A model generated the notes under the pieces. That model did no database searches, was not told where the DNA came from, and was given only the letters and a program-made list of their open reading frames with translations. A program made the position numbers and the translations under genes. Source: Numida meleagris (lineage: Eukaryota; Chordata; Aves; Galliformes; Numididae). From it: DNA of 64,000 nucleotides. The stretch is from the NCBI RefSeq assembly GCF_002078875.1, contig NC_034409.1:19164877-19228876 (forward strand), read 5' to 3'. This document shows, in pieces, positions 51,220 to 62,820 of the stretch (the first letter of the stretch is position 1; each line of letters starts with the position of its first letter).

Positions 51220-53244
51220 GACAAGGTCTTTTGGCAATACTTAATACACTGGATAGAGCATATTGTATCTATAGTGTCTCCAGGCTCATAGAACTTGGCA
51301 CGGCTTGGTGTGCATTTAGCTGAGGTCTCTCAGCTTGAGGTTTCCAACATGGTACTCTATTGTGTGGTGTAGACATCGCCTCAGCCAGACTCCCACAGGC
51401 ATACTGGTAGTTTGGAGGGGACTTTTCTGCAAACCAACACAGAAAACCAAGCCTTCAATTTCACTTATACAGTGAAATTCCTCAGCTAACACGTGGTGCC
51501 ATCCTGCCACAGAACTGTACAGGTGCACAGTGAAAAGGAAGAGGCTGCTCATGTTCTTTTCCCTACTTGGCACACTTTGCCTTGCAAGCCAGGATTTTGC
51601 CTGGAGCATTCGTTCTAAGTGAGAATATCATACAAATAAAAGCAAAGTCTTTTATTCCATCATGTCATTAAATAATAATCCCAAAGTAGAAATTTTATAC
51701 AATGTCTGTAAGATTTATTCTTAATATTAAACCTTGTCTGTTTTTAATGTTCACTTGTAAACCCTCTGGCTTTCATTGCAATAAACCTAATCTTCAAAGT
51801 TCTGAAGCAATATTGAAGTTTCCCAATGCTCCTTAAAAAACCTCACCCACTTTCAAAGGTGCCCAATTTCAGAAGCTGATTACTTGACTGAATAAAATAT
51901 CTTTACTCACTTGTTCAAGTCATCAATTTATGTCATCCTAAAAGCTGCATTTTATACACTGATAGAAACTATGATCAGTCACAAATGCTAGGGAAGTATT
52001 AGCCTACTGAATGAGTGAGCTGAAAAGATTCAAATTAGTTGTATTAAATAATGTACAGAAGTAGCACGGTACCGATGCACTTTGTTTATATTTGTCTTTT
52101 TTCCCACTAAAGTTCTTATTTGCATTACAGTTATGCCCAAACTTGACCAAGACGGGTACTGTGTAGACAAATGCAAAGACAAGTTTCCTTTACAAAAGGA
52201 ACCATTTATTTTCAGGGCAAGAAATAAGAGGTGGGTGTAATCAATACAGCAGGGGAAAAGGATAAAGGTAAAACTGATAAGAAAATGCAGCTGCATGGGT
52301 AACGAGTGCCTAATGGTTTTGATTAAATTAATTTGTTTTTAATTAGTTATATAACTCTTGCTTGACTCTCCCACATCGTGTTTGCAGACTTGGCAGCTAG
52401 GAAAACCATCCCCCCTGTTTGCACATTTCATCTGGAAATTGTTTAGAAACAATGAACAACCATATGATGCCATTTCAATGCAGAGTATTTTTTTTTCTCA
52501 GAAATCTATTGCTGTACAACACAGTCTTTCTCATTTCTAGCCCTCAAATCTGGTACCAAGGCACTCATAAAAGTAGAGGCATTTACAACACTTTATTTTG
52601 CTGGGATCCTAGACATTGTGAGACAGAACTGAAGTGTATAAACAGTCTATTTCAATCTGTGTCAAATGCAAGCATAGAATTGATCCAAATACATCTTGAC
52701 TGGCTTCTCCACACAAATTCTTCCCCATATAGGGGGAAACTGATTCTGTGCCTTGTGGAATACAAAAACAGTAGAAAAAGCCCAGGAGACTGATAGATGA
52801 CACCTCCAGCAAACAGTGTAATATCTTACACCAGTGAAGTTCCTAACCAATATTTGCTCAAAGCCCTTATTCAGTAAGATGCTGTGAGCACCCATATGGT
52901 TATTCGGAAGCTTAAATAATGTTTCTACACTTGTATTCTTAATTAGTCATTTACAGTGCTCTGCTGAATCAGGGCCAATAAGAAGTCTTTGCTGAGTAAC
53001 CCCAATGCACTTAATCAGTATCAATGATCTGAACGACATGCTTTTATTTGATTTAAACTGTTGTCCTAAAAAAATACACATTGCACTGTTTCTACTGAGT
53101 CTCCTGCTTGCTCCTTTTAGACTGTTATTCCTTTAGGCACTTTGAATACCTAAGATGGGGAAAATATACTTCACATACAATTTTAAACTTTTTTTCTTCT
53201 TGTTGTATACTACTGACAATTCTCTTTCACAGAGACCTTTCTTT

Positions 53245-53322
53245 AAAAAAACAACAACAACAACAACAAAAAAACCAACAACAACAACAACAAAAAACAA
53301 GAAGAAGAAGAAGAAGAAGAAA
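53245..53322. repeat. Compound (AAC)n-(AAG)n microsatellite
   Basis: Two blocks of AAC units separated by an A-rich spacer are followed directly by seven or so AAG units. The frames across it give artefact Thr/Gln/Lys-rich or Leu/Ser-rich peptides. Confidence 0.92.
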
Positions 53323-53717
53323 AATAAAACATTAACATTTGACTTGGGAAGAAGCCAGTGTCAACATGACCGATGATGGGAACACTGATGATGTGCTGGG
53401 TGCGTCTCCCAAATTCTGGAACAAGTAGAAGCCTGCTAAATGGAGCTGACAAAAGAGCCTGACAAAAGAGCTCACCTAGCAAGAAAACTCACTCCAGGGA
53501 ATTAGGAAAAAACAACAACATAACTTGTCAGCTGATCATATTCTCTTGTGTCTGCACAGATTTCAAATTGAAGTAGTACCAAAATTTGCTGTTGCAAGTG
53601 AACATTCTGGGTATTCCTGATATGAAAAAGCATGAGGATGTTTATTTTCCTCAGTAACATTCCAAGCAATTCTTTGTTCTCTTTAAAATACTGGTGGGTG
53701 TGTTTTCCTTCACAATT

Positions 53718-54629
53718 ATAGAATCTTTGAATCATTAAGGTTGGAAAAGGTGTCTAAGATCATCTCGTCCAACCATTCACCTATCACTAATGTTGTCCAC
53801 TAAAATGTGTTCTTTAATACCACATTTACAAGTTTCTTGAACACCTCCAGGGTCGGTGACTCAACCACCTCCCTGGGCAGCCTATTCCAGTGCCTGACCA
53901 CGCTTTCAGAAAATAAGCTTTTCCTAATATCCAACCTGATCCCCCCCCCACAATGCAACTTGAGGCTATTTCCTCTTGTCCTATCATTAGGACAACCTCC
54001 TATCAGGCAGTTGTAGAGGACAATAAGGTGTCCCTTGAGCCTCCTCTTCTCCAGACTAAACAATCCCAGTTCCCTCAGCTGCTCCTCATTAAGACTTGTT
54101 CTCCAGACCCCTCACCACCTTTGTTGCCCTTCTCTGGACTTGCTCCAGGGCCTTGACGTCTTTCTTGTAGTGAGGCATCCAAATCTGAATGCAGTACTCA
54201 AGATGTGGCCTTAGCAGGGCTCAGTACAGGGCGGTGATCACCTCCCTGCTCTTGCTGACAACACTACTTATGATACAAGTCAGGATGCCATTGACCTTCT
54301 TGGCCATCTGGGCATACTTTTGGCTCATGTTCAACTGAGCTTCAGCCACCACCCCCAGGGCCTTTTCCCCTGCACAGTCTTCCAGCCACTATGCCCTGAG
54401 CCTGTAGTATTGCATGGAGTTGCTGTGGACAAAGTGCAGGTCCCAGCACTTAGTCTTGTTGAACTTTATCCCTTTGGTCTCAGCCCAGCAAGCCAGCCTG
54501 TCCAGTTCCCTCTGTAGGGCCTTCCTACCCCCAGGCAGATTGACGCTTCCTTCCAGCTTGGTGTCATCTACAGTCTTACTGAAGATGTGCTCAATCCCCT
54601 CATCCAGATTATCAATAAAGATATCAAAC
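53718..54629 (-). mobile_element. 5'-truncated CR1 LINE
   Basis: It begins ATAGAATCTTTGAATCATT and CATCTCGTCCAACCATTC, like the middle nested copy. It continues for about 0.9 kb through the ORF2 C-terminus and stops inside the reverse transcriptase region near CAATAAAGATATCAAACC. A C8 run at about 53941-53949 interrupts the block before CAATGCAACTTGAGG. Confidence 0.92.
53800..54063 (-). pseudogene. CR1 ORF2 C-terminal remnant
   Basis: Eighty-seven open codons on the minus strand keep the end of ORF2: [28 protein letters not shown] and [20 protein letters not shown]. Upstream coding sequence is frameshifted. It is non-functional. Confidence 0.85.
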
Positions 54630-56629
54630 CTACATTAAAATTAAATTTATTTATTAAATTAAATTAATTAAATACTTTGTAACTTCTGCAAAAAAAAAAA
54701 AAAAAATCTCAGTGAAGACTACCTCTCTTTTCTTTGAATTGAGTGTTCACAAATACTATTTTTTACCTACTGTATTGTCCAGTCATAACTTAGCTGTAGT
54801 ATATAGCACATACTGTACAGTTATACTGCTTTGAAAATGTAAAGCCAGAAGAGTCCTTTGAGGTTCCCATCTCCTCTGGTTTTAGTATTGTGCAAGTGCT
54901 TCTCTCCTCCCATTCTGTTTGCCAGTGTTTCTCTCACCTGTCTCAGCAGGTGAGAGTAGTTTCCACTATGCAAACTCAGTACTCTGTTTCACTACCGAAA
55001 CTGAAAAAGGATCCAATACATCTATTGCAACCATGCCAAAGGCTGACTGTGCTTTCTCAAATATAACTGGAATAGCATGACGATAGCAGGCAGTTAACAG
55101 GCATTGCCACAGGTTTCTGATCAGGTTGAAGTTACAGGATTTTAGTGTATTATGAAACCATGCACTAGATATTCATGATTGTACACTCAAATTTATATTC
55201 CATGCAGCTATTTTTACCATAGTACCTTCAGTTCTACTTTTATCTTACTTGACCATTACGTCTAAAGTGTCAATGTTTATTGCACCTTTGTTTTTATGTG
55301 TACATATGCCTACTTGCTAGTTATTACTGTGTTAGTTGCTTCATGTTCTGGCCAAATAACTTGGACAGTAATTAAAATACTTTTTGCCTTTGGTACCAGA
55401 AAACCTTTATGAGTTCATCTAAGCAGGATTAAAAAACTACCACGTAGATGTGAAATAACAAGTTCTAAAAGGGCAGTACAACCATCCTATGTTTATCCTA
55501 CATTTGCATGGATTCCACTCATGCGTTAAACTGATGAATTTCAGCACCTGTTCCGGACAAGGTTCTTTGTCAAATCAACACACTATAACCATGTCAGGAA
55601 ACAAGTCTCAGCAGCTGTCAATGTAACACCTCAACTCTTTGACTGCACAAGACTTTTCAGTCATTACTGAACTAATCTAGGTTCAACATAGTTGCTATAA
55701 GACAGCAAGAATTGATGTCACTCTAGTCTTCAAGTCATCTTAGCATCATATCTGTGGTCACTATTATCTCTGGAATAAAATTTAGAAATCCTCTTTTTTT
55801 CTTTCTCCTTATTTTCCTTTTCTCTTTTTTTTTCTTTTTTATATTTATTTTTCTTTTGGAGTAGGGAAAGGAATTTAATGATTCAAGAGAAGTAGGTAGT
55901 ATTCAAAACGATGGTCTTCTATAAAGAAACCACTTGAGAGCTATGAACTAGCACAGCCTAATTAAACTAGGAGGGAAAGAACAAGTGGGAAATATGTGAG
56001 GGAACAACAAGTCATAGAAAAGAACTGCATTTTATTGCAATCAGAAAGAGGACAGAGAATGTAACATCAGACATTAATTTAAAATTTGAATTGTATGAAG
56101 AATCATCAAAAATTTTCTTGAAAGGTAAAAAAACCAGATGATTTATGTCTGCTGCTTTTAATCCCGTCCTTGTTAATCCATTTAGAACAAAACTAAGGGA
56201 ACTCATTCTGTATTATCCACTGGATTTCTTTAACAATTTTAAATCCAATTTATTCTGGCAAATTAATATTTCTGAATAACGTTAAGCCCTGCTACAAACA
56301 ATTTCTCATCTGCTCACCACCCCATCCCCCAAAAAATAAAACTAAACCAGCCAACAAACATAAAAAAACCCACTACCAATAGAAAGCCCCTCTCTTGAAG
56401 AAGAGAATAACAGATTTTTTAATTCTTAGGAATACCATTGAAGCATTTGCTATGGACATTCATTCAGAATGAATAAAATTAGTGATAAACAAAGGAACAG
56501 AAGGCCAACATATCAGTAATATATTCTAAATCTGCTTGTTTCTGTCCATCCATCTCTGTTTTGCTCTACTCACTATCATTTCTACTTAACCCACTGTACC
56601 TTTTGTCTGAAACAGATCATCAAATGACA
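54630..56629. other. Unique AT-rich non-coding stretch
   Basis: No gene is recognised. It holds a poly-A run (about 54691-54707), a 10-bp hairpin (54931-54956) and a polypyrimidine stretch near 55792-55860. Confidence 0.55.
54931..54956. repeat. 10-bp perfect inverted repeat
   Basis: CTCTCACCTG and CAGGTGAGAG flank TCTCAG. On either strand the arms also contain a donor-like CAGGTGAG. Confidence 0.85.
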
Positions 56630-57180
56630 GATTTATTCAAGTTGAAGGGACCTTGGAGGAATCTCATTCCAGACAAGGTCTATACTGAATGGAATAAGAA
56701 CTTTACCAGCTGAGACTTGGAAACCACAGATTATGGAGGAGACTTCTCTGTGTAATCTATTTCAATGCTTGGTAATCCTAAAATTGGAAATTGTTTCATT
56801 ACAGCCAGCTGGAAGCTCTCTTGGTTTGCTCTGTGCCTATTGTCTCTCACCCACATCCCACCATGAAGGGCCTGGCTTTCACTCCTCAGTGACTCCCTGA
56901 AGGCACTAAGGGCTGTTGCTTAGTCCCATCTGCAGCCATCTCTGCCCCAAGCTGGACAAAGCTATCACCTCACAGGCCAAGCCCATCACCCCAGCCATCA
57001 TGTTGACCCCACACTCAATCCAGATTATCATCATCCTTGTTATATGAGGGGCCTAAAACTGAATGCAAGAATCCAGATGTGGTCTGACAAGTGTCAAGTA
57101 AAGTGGAATAATCACTTTCCTTCATTTATTTTCTATGGTCCTGTTGACACAGCTCGGTACGCTCTTAGTCTCCACTGCTG
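56630..57180 (-). mobile_element. Old, diverged CR1 LINE fragment
   Basis: It has the order of minus-strand CR1 3' sequence in degraded form: GTTGAAGGGACCTTGGAGG, TAATCTATTTCAATGCTTGG, the GCCTATTGTCTCTCACC block, GGGGCCTAAAACTGAATGC and CCAGATGTGGTCTGACAAG. Boundaries are approximate. Divergence suggests an old subfamily. Confidence 0.72.
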
Positions 57181-57730
57181 CTAGGTCACACCGGTAGACC
57201 TGACCTCTGGAACAGCTTTAAGGGATAGCAGTTTTGTGATTTGACAATTAATGCTGTAATTGTTCTCCTTCTCTCAGTTCACAGAATTTACCAGGTCAGA
57301 ATAAATGAAACTCAGTACAGAACGTGCAAAACCTTAGCAGGAAAATGTAAACATTATAATTCACCTGAAAATTCACAGGCCCTTTTGTGTGCACAGTACA
57401 TATACTTACAGCATATGTTTAAATTTGTCATCTCCAGTTATGGCAGATTTAAAACTAGAGCTAGCTCTGGGCTTTTCAGTATTACTGGCAAAACTCAGTT
57501 TTATTCCACAGAATGGGATGAAAAGACCTTTATTGCCAGTTGACAGAGGAGGGAGAATAGAAAGACCTGGAATCAGGACAAAGATCTAGAAGAGATCGCC
57601 GGGGAGGTATATGCACTACTCCTCCTGCTATGAGCGAAACTGTTGAGAGTAGCAATACTTGCTACCAAGAGCTACTGCCCCACTCCCAGCCCTTGGAAGT
57701 GCCTCATGCACCTGCCCCTACCTTATTCAG

Positions 57731-57766
57731 AAGCAGCAGCAGCAGCAGAAGTAGCAGCAGCAGCAA
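57731..57766 (+). repeat. (AGC)n trinucleotide repeat
   Basis: About ten AGC units with AAG/TAG interruptions, within a 61-codon frame that reads as an alanine run. The frame has no other support as a gene. Confidence 0.85.
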
Positions 57767-58739
57767 GGCTTCACAGTACTTTTGAGTCTAATATCAAGCC
57801 CTCTTTAATACAACGTCTCAATTACTGAAGGTACTGATTTTGAATAAAAGAGCTAGTTGTTCAGAATATTAAGTATTTAAACTGTGTGATGTGTGGCAAA
57901 GACTGTCTTTGTAAAATTAGTGATAAGACTTCAAGTTCTTATAATTCAGACAACTTGGATTTGCCATCTGTGGGGACAGATTTAGCAACTCAGTTTCACA
58001 CTCACAATATGACATTACTTGTTCGATGGCTAGTGACACCCTCTCCCCTTTCTTCATTCTGAATCCCATTTTAACTGGAATGGAGGAGGAACCACAATGC
58101 TCGTGTGAAGGCAGAGCTCTATCATAGCTTCTGTTTGGTCTCAGTGGGGACTTGAAAGACTTCTACAAGCCCCTTGGCAATTTGCTTGCTTAGATTTCTT
58201 GCAACTCTACAATTAAAGATCTTCTATCCGTCACTTCAATGAGTATCAGTCATCTTTCCTTTTAGTGGACAGGTTCTTTTAATGTTTTCCACCAGGCTAC
58301 CATTTCAGCAGATTAGAGCTCTGAATATTTGGGCAACATTTTGCCTAACATTCATACTATGTTTCATTGTGCATCACTGATTACAATGATGACATGAAAT
58401 AACTGGCCTGTGAAATAATTTGCCCGTCAAAGGCTTTCAGGTGTACAAACACATATGATTTTGGTCAGCAATGTAACAGGCCATAAAGAACTACCACTCA
58501 ATCTGCATTATAAAGCGGGAGGCTTTCCTATGCAGTTCTGTAAAAATAGTAAAAGCCAGTCATAACATTTTCAGTAAAGCCCTACAACACATGCATAAAT
58601 TCCTAACGACTATTTTTTTTTTTCTGAAAGGAGCAAACTGTAGCTATTACAGAAATAATAAACAAGTATTTATTTTTTAAAATGCCCTACTAATACCATA
58701 GGTATAGACTACCTCAGTAACTCCTTTATTTGTATTATC

Positions 58740-58816
58740 TTTATTTATTTATTTATTTATTTTTCCTCCCTTCCTCCCTTCCTCCCTTCCTCCCTTCCTC
58801 CCTTCCTCCCTTCCTC
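58740..58816. repeat. (TTTA)n-(CTTCCTCC)n compound microsatellite
   Basis: Six TTTA units (58740-58763) pass directly into about six and a half copies of an eight-base CTTCCTCC unit (58764-58816). It is one of the most regular repeats in the window and is pure pyrimidine on the plus strand. Confidence 0.95.
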
Positions 58817-59424
58817 AATAGAACTTCCTGAAGATGAAGAGGATTGTGACCGCTTCCTTTCCTGCTATCTTAGAAATATCTCTTTTTTTCCCCCCCTCCA
58901 TCTTTCTAAGTGTCAGTAGGACATTATGAATTCAGACTGTTTTCCTACAAGAATTGCAGCTATAGGAAAAAAAACAAGCCCCAAATCCTTCTACAGGGAA
59001 CACAGGATTTAGTTTTCTGTGATAAGTTGTGCAAGCTGTAGCTGAAGCCATAATGTCTTCTTTCTGCTCAATTGCCTATGTGGCCTGGCCTTCCATGATA
59101 ACCTCACGTTGAATTGCTGCAAAACATGATAGATACTCCTCGCTGTACTAAATAATGGGAAATATCTCTCTAAGAAATCTGGAACATAGAACAGAATGAA
59201 AGGAGGTATACAAACACAGCAACGGCTAATTAAATAGACTATCTATCTACAGCAGGCAGGTCTAATAGACACCGTGGCACCTTCTCTTCAGCAATGGCTT
59301 AAGATGTCAAAGATTGGCAGCCCTAGAAAATAAGCAGTCTGAATTGCTCATTGTTCTTTTTTTCTTTTCATTTTTATGTACTTTTCATTATAGTTACTCC
59401 TACATTAAATTGCCTGAATAAAGT

Positions 59425-59637
59425 TCATAGTTCCTCTTCTTTGTAGCAATTTTCTAGTATTAGAGCCAAGAGAATAATGTGAAAAACAACCAAGATTACT
59501 TCTGCAAGATCGATCCAGGCTTCAAATTTCCATAAGGGTAAGTATCTTCCTAGGGATCTTGAAAGATTAGAGTCACTGACAGGAGAATCTGCTGTAGTCC
59601 AAGGCACGAAGGCATGCAGGAGAAACTTTGGGACTTT
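59425..59637 (-). other. Weak candidate last exon with membrane segment
   Basis: On the minus strand an acceptor-like CACTTTCTCTCACAG precedes a frame open to TGA at 59425. The peptide of about 70 residues ends with a hydrophobic run (LAEVILVVFHIILLALIL) and an acidic tail (YKEEEL), which looks like a C-terminal membrane anchor. I do not recognise it. AT-rich DNA often gives hydrophobic frames by chance, and a nearby plus-strand candidate competes. Confidence 0.15.
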
Positions 59638-60068
59638 CTGTGAGAGAAAGTGATTGTTTGTATGGAGAAATTTACTTTAGCACAAAGTGGAATGGTACAA
59701 TTTTTGAAAAAAAAAATTGATTTCTCAAAACAGAAAACATGCTGTCAACAAAATAAATATACTCCTCTGAAATAACTGTGGCTTGAAAGAATGGAAATGA
59801 TTTTGAAAAAATTCTAAATGGAATATTTACAATAAAATTATATAGAAAAGAGACTATATTGAGTTATTTTTATATCAGAACCTAGAAAACACTTGTTTGT
59901 ATATTTACCTTTAACTGCAAATTTCAGTTAAAAGAGGAGATTGCTGTTGTTTTGGTCTTTTAAATTAAATCCATCTATAGCCTTTTAAACCTTTCTCGCC
60001 TTCAAACTGCATTGTAGTTGGACACCTGCTACTGCAAGTTAATCAAGTCATTACTGATATTCTTCCAG

Positions 60069-60217
60069 AGTGAGTTTAATTGTTCTATAACCAGGCTGGG
60101 TGCACAATGCAAACCTCACCATAGTCACATATGTTTATTTAAATTATTTCTGAAGGTGTCAGTGATATGTGATAATATCAAATTTGTGCTGATCAGTAGC
60201 ATACTCTCCACAAAACA
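60069..60217 (+). other. Weak candidate exon (unrecognised)
   Basis: GATATTCTTCCAG is an acceptor-like site. The next 149 bases are open in one frame, and ACA|GTAAGT follows as a strong donor. The peptide has four Cys and is hydrophobic towards its end. No family is recognised. Confidence 0.15.
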
Positions 60218-62073
60218 GTAAGTACAAACACTGCCATAATGTGAACAAATCATTCAGCTAAACAAACTGGGAGGGGGAAGATCTGGTTTTAAGTGCTAAG
60301 AATGCAATCAGTTGAAGTGCTGAACTGTAGGCTCTCTTGATTAGGATGTGATTCTAAGTGAAAATAGAAAGAGGCTGCCTGAAGTGGGACATTTTTTCTG
60401 ATTAAGGAAAAGTGGTATTTGTTTACCTTAATTGCTGTGACTGTTGAATGGGAAACTCTTTGACAAGATTTCCTTTAATATGAAGGGTTATTTTTTTCTG
60501 CAAAGAGTCAAGATAGAAATTGACTATAACTGGCAATTGAATACAAAGAACACAAAATAGTGTTCAGTAATATACTTGAAATAAAGTTTGTGTAATTCAC
60601 AATGCTCAGGACTTCCACAGTCATGTCTCCTCATATTAAAGTTACACAGCAGTTTAGGTGCCTGGCTGGTACCATAAATAACAACACTGAAGTTGGTGGA
60701 ACTAATGATCAAGTGCTCACTGGTGTGTATTGGGACAGCACACTCTGTTCCAGTGTAATTTTTTTTCCTTAAAGACCTACTATATTAAATAGCCATTTGA
60801 ATGTTTCTATTATTCTTTGTAACATACATGTGTGTCTTGAAGCTTAGTTTGTAGTTCAATACTTTGACTTCTCAAAAAAATAAAAGATTTCTACGTAAAT
60901 TGGGACAGTTTCCAAAGTGACTCACCCTAAATCATAACAAGGATTCTGATCCCTTGAAACTACTCATTGTGACAGAATTACACAGCTGAGTTCTCTCACC
61001 CTCTATTTCACAATCCCACTCTAAAGCAGTTTACAGAAAATAATCATGGTAGCACTCCACCCTGAAAGTAAAATACTGAAATCAACCTGAGGTTAAATGA
61101 GGGTACTCTGCTAGCCTGAACAGGAAAAAGGAATGGGAAGGAAAGAAGGAATTACCTTGCATGTAGATGCGTTCCCCCAGATCTCCTTGGAAAATGATAT
61201 AACTTTTTGACACTATCTTTGTGAGGAAGGCTACTAGATAGTCCCAGTCTCTGAATCCTGAATGCAACCTTTTTTTTCTTTCTAAACTAGCTTATCCTTT
61301 AGACCATGTTTTATGTTCTCTAGACAAAAGGGCCAAGTATTGATAGCAGAAATATTTTCTATAAAAAGAAAATATTCTCAATGGCAGAATTCTTGCAGTT
61401 ACATTAAGTGCTGGCAATACTTCCACAAAACAAGCAATCTAAAAAAGTAACATTTAAAGTAAACCAGGTGAAAAGGGAGTACACCTGTAATTCAGAGATA
61501 CCAGAGGAGTTTTAGGTTGTGCACTGCTCTTTGCTGGCTATCTGCTTACTAGATTGTTTGGCCTCTTGTTTGTTTGCTTTGTTTTACCTTGACCTTTATT
61601 TGGGAGAAGGTAGCTTGTGAAAATACAAGAAACAAGTATGGGAAGAATCAGGTGTATGAGTCAACTGTTTTACAAGTGCTGATGAAGAGGCTAAGATTTG
61701 CGTCACACTGAGAGAAATGTTGTTTCATAAGGGGGTCAAGACTGCTGTTGAAATGCCTCATCTTGTCAAGGACACAGCCCACAGTGGTTAAAAGAAGATA
61801 AATATTTGTTACACGAAATTGACAATGAAATTAATATTTTTAAAAAAATCCTCATAGACAGGTAAACTGCTAGCTGGGAAGTCAATATTTAAAAGAAAAG
61901 AAGAGTGTGTTTAACAGAAAAAGGGTGAAATTTTATTCTGAAATAATAGTTTTTCACATTGTCTTATACTAATGAAAATAATAAGGTTAATCTCTGTCCT
62001 TGTCATACATGGCATTGTTTTAGAATATTAATTTGTAATTGGCAAAATACTCAGCTGAGAGTTGTGGGGTTTA

Positions 62074-62101
62074 TTTTTTTTTTTTTTTTTTTTTTTTTTT
62101 G

Positions 62102-62148
<47 letters not shown>
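62074..62148. repeat. Long poly-T tract
   Basis: T27, then GGG, then T45. On the minus strand it could be the poly-A tail of a retroposed transcript, but the 145 bp beside it resembles no known gene or LINE. Homopolymers this long are also common assembly error sites. Confidence 0.92.
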
Positions 62149-62149
<1 letters not shown>

Positions 62150-62292
62150 GTTCTGCTGAAGACTCTGAGATAAGGAGCAAATTTCTGCTTACAAGCAGCA
62201 GTGAAACAACAAATTAAAATGTAACACACGATTCTGGGCATCAGCCTGGAAAAAGCTGGTTGTTGCAGCAGAGATCCAGACAAAAATACATG

Positions 62293-62820
62293 TAGGCCAC
62301 TCCAAAATTAATGCTTCCTATTTATTTCCATGAAAACTACAACAGATACAATGGGCACAATAGTGCTATTTGATAGAGCAAGTTCTCTACTACAAAGCAC
62401 TATCTTTCAACATAGTCACCACCATTAGATATGCATTTTCACCAGCAATGAACAAGAGCCTGCATGCCACAGCTGTAAAAATCTGTCACTGTCACCACTG
62501 CTGAAATCCACCACCCACTACCTCACTGTGCTCACATCCACTGTTTGGTCCCCATAAACATTCAGCAAGCATCAATAAATGTCAGTGGGTGCATTTTTTT
62601 CCTCATGGAGGAATTCAGTTCCACACTTTTCTTTCGTAAGCACTTCCATGTCAGATGCCATTCTATGAGAATGTCCCTCTGCTGCCATCCATGACACAGG
62701 AACAAAATGCAATGGAATATTGGTGGGAAGGTTCAATCTCAGCAGCATACCATCAACATCTGCCTCTGACCTCATGATTCAACATAACAAAATAGGAGGC
62801 ATTACTTTCAGAGCAGCCCT
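62293..62820 (-). mobile_element. Internally deleted Galluhop mariner (MITE-like)
   Basis: TA (62293-62294) precedes GGCCACTCCAAAATTAATGC. The other end reads inward as GGCTGCTCTGAAAGTAATGCC, so the two form about 25-bp inverted repeats. Read on the minus strand, it matches the first 320 bp or so and the last 120 bp or so of the full-length copy at 40014-41245. A deletion removes the transposase middle (junction about 62486-62493). It is about 525 bp long. Such copies could once have been moved by transposase from intact relatives. Confidence 0.88.

Larger units (their letters stand above)
47522..53717. other. Long unique AT-rich non-coding stretch
   Basis: No gene or transposon is recognised. 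It holds a small 13-bp tandem repeat (48608-48633), a hairpin (50342-50370), poly-T (51198-51219) and the AAC/AAG repeat at 53.25 kb. A 112-codon ATG-started plus-strand frame at 50849-51187 matches nothing I know. Confidence 0.5.
57181..62292. other. Unique non-coding stretch with microsatellites
   Basis: No transposon is recognised. It contains an AGC repeat (57731-57766), the TTTA/CTTCCTCC repeat (58740-58816), exon-like frames on both strands near 59.5-61.2 kb (listed separately) and a long poly-T (62074-62148). The 100-codon plus-strand frame at 57241-57543 is unrecognised. Confidence 0.5.

Noticed and set aside
53108..53482. Thr/Gln/Lys- and Leu/Ser-rich frames on both strands
   Set aside because: They are translations of the AAC/AAG microsatellite.
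57643..57828. Alanine-run frame over the AGC repeat
   Set aside because: Only the microsatellite makes it look protein-like.
62071..62283. Minus-strand 70-codon frame ending in polylysine
   Set aside because: Its C-terminus is just the poly-T tract read in reverse.
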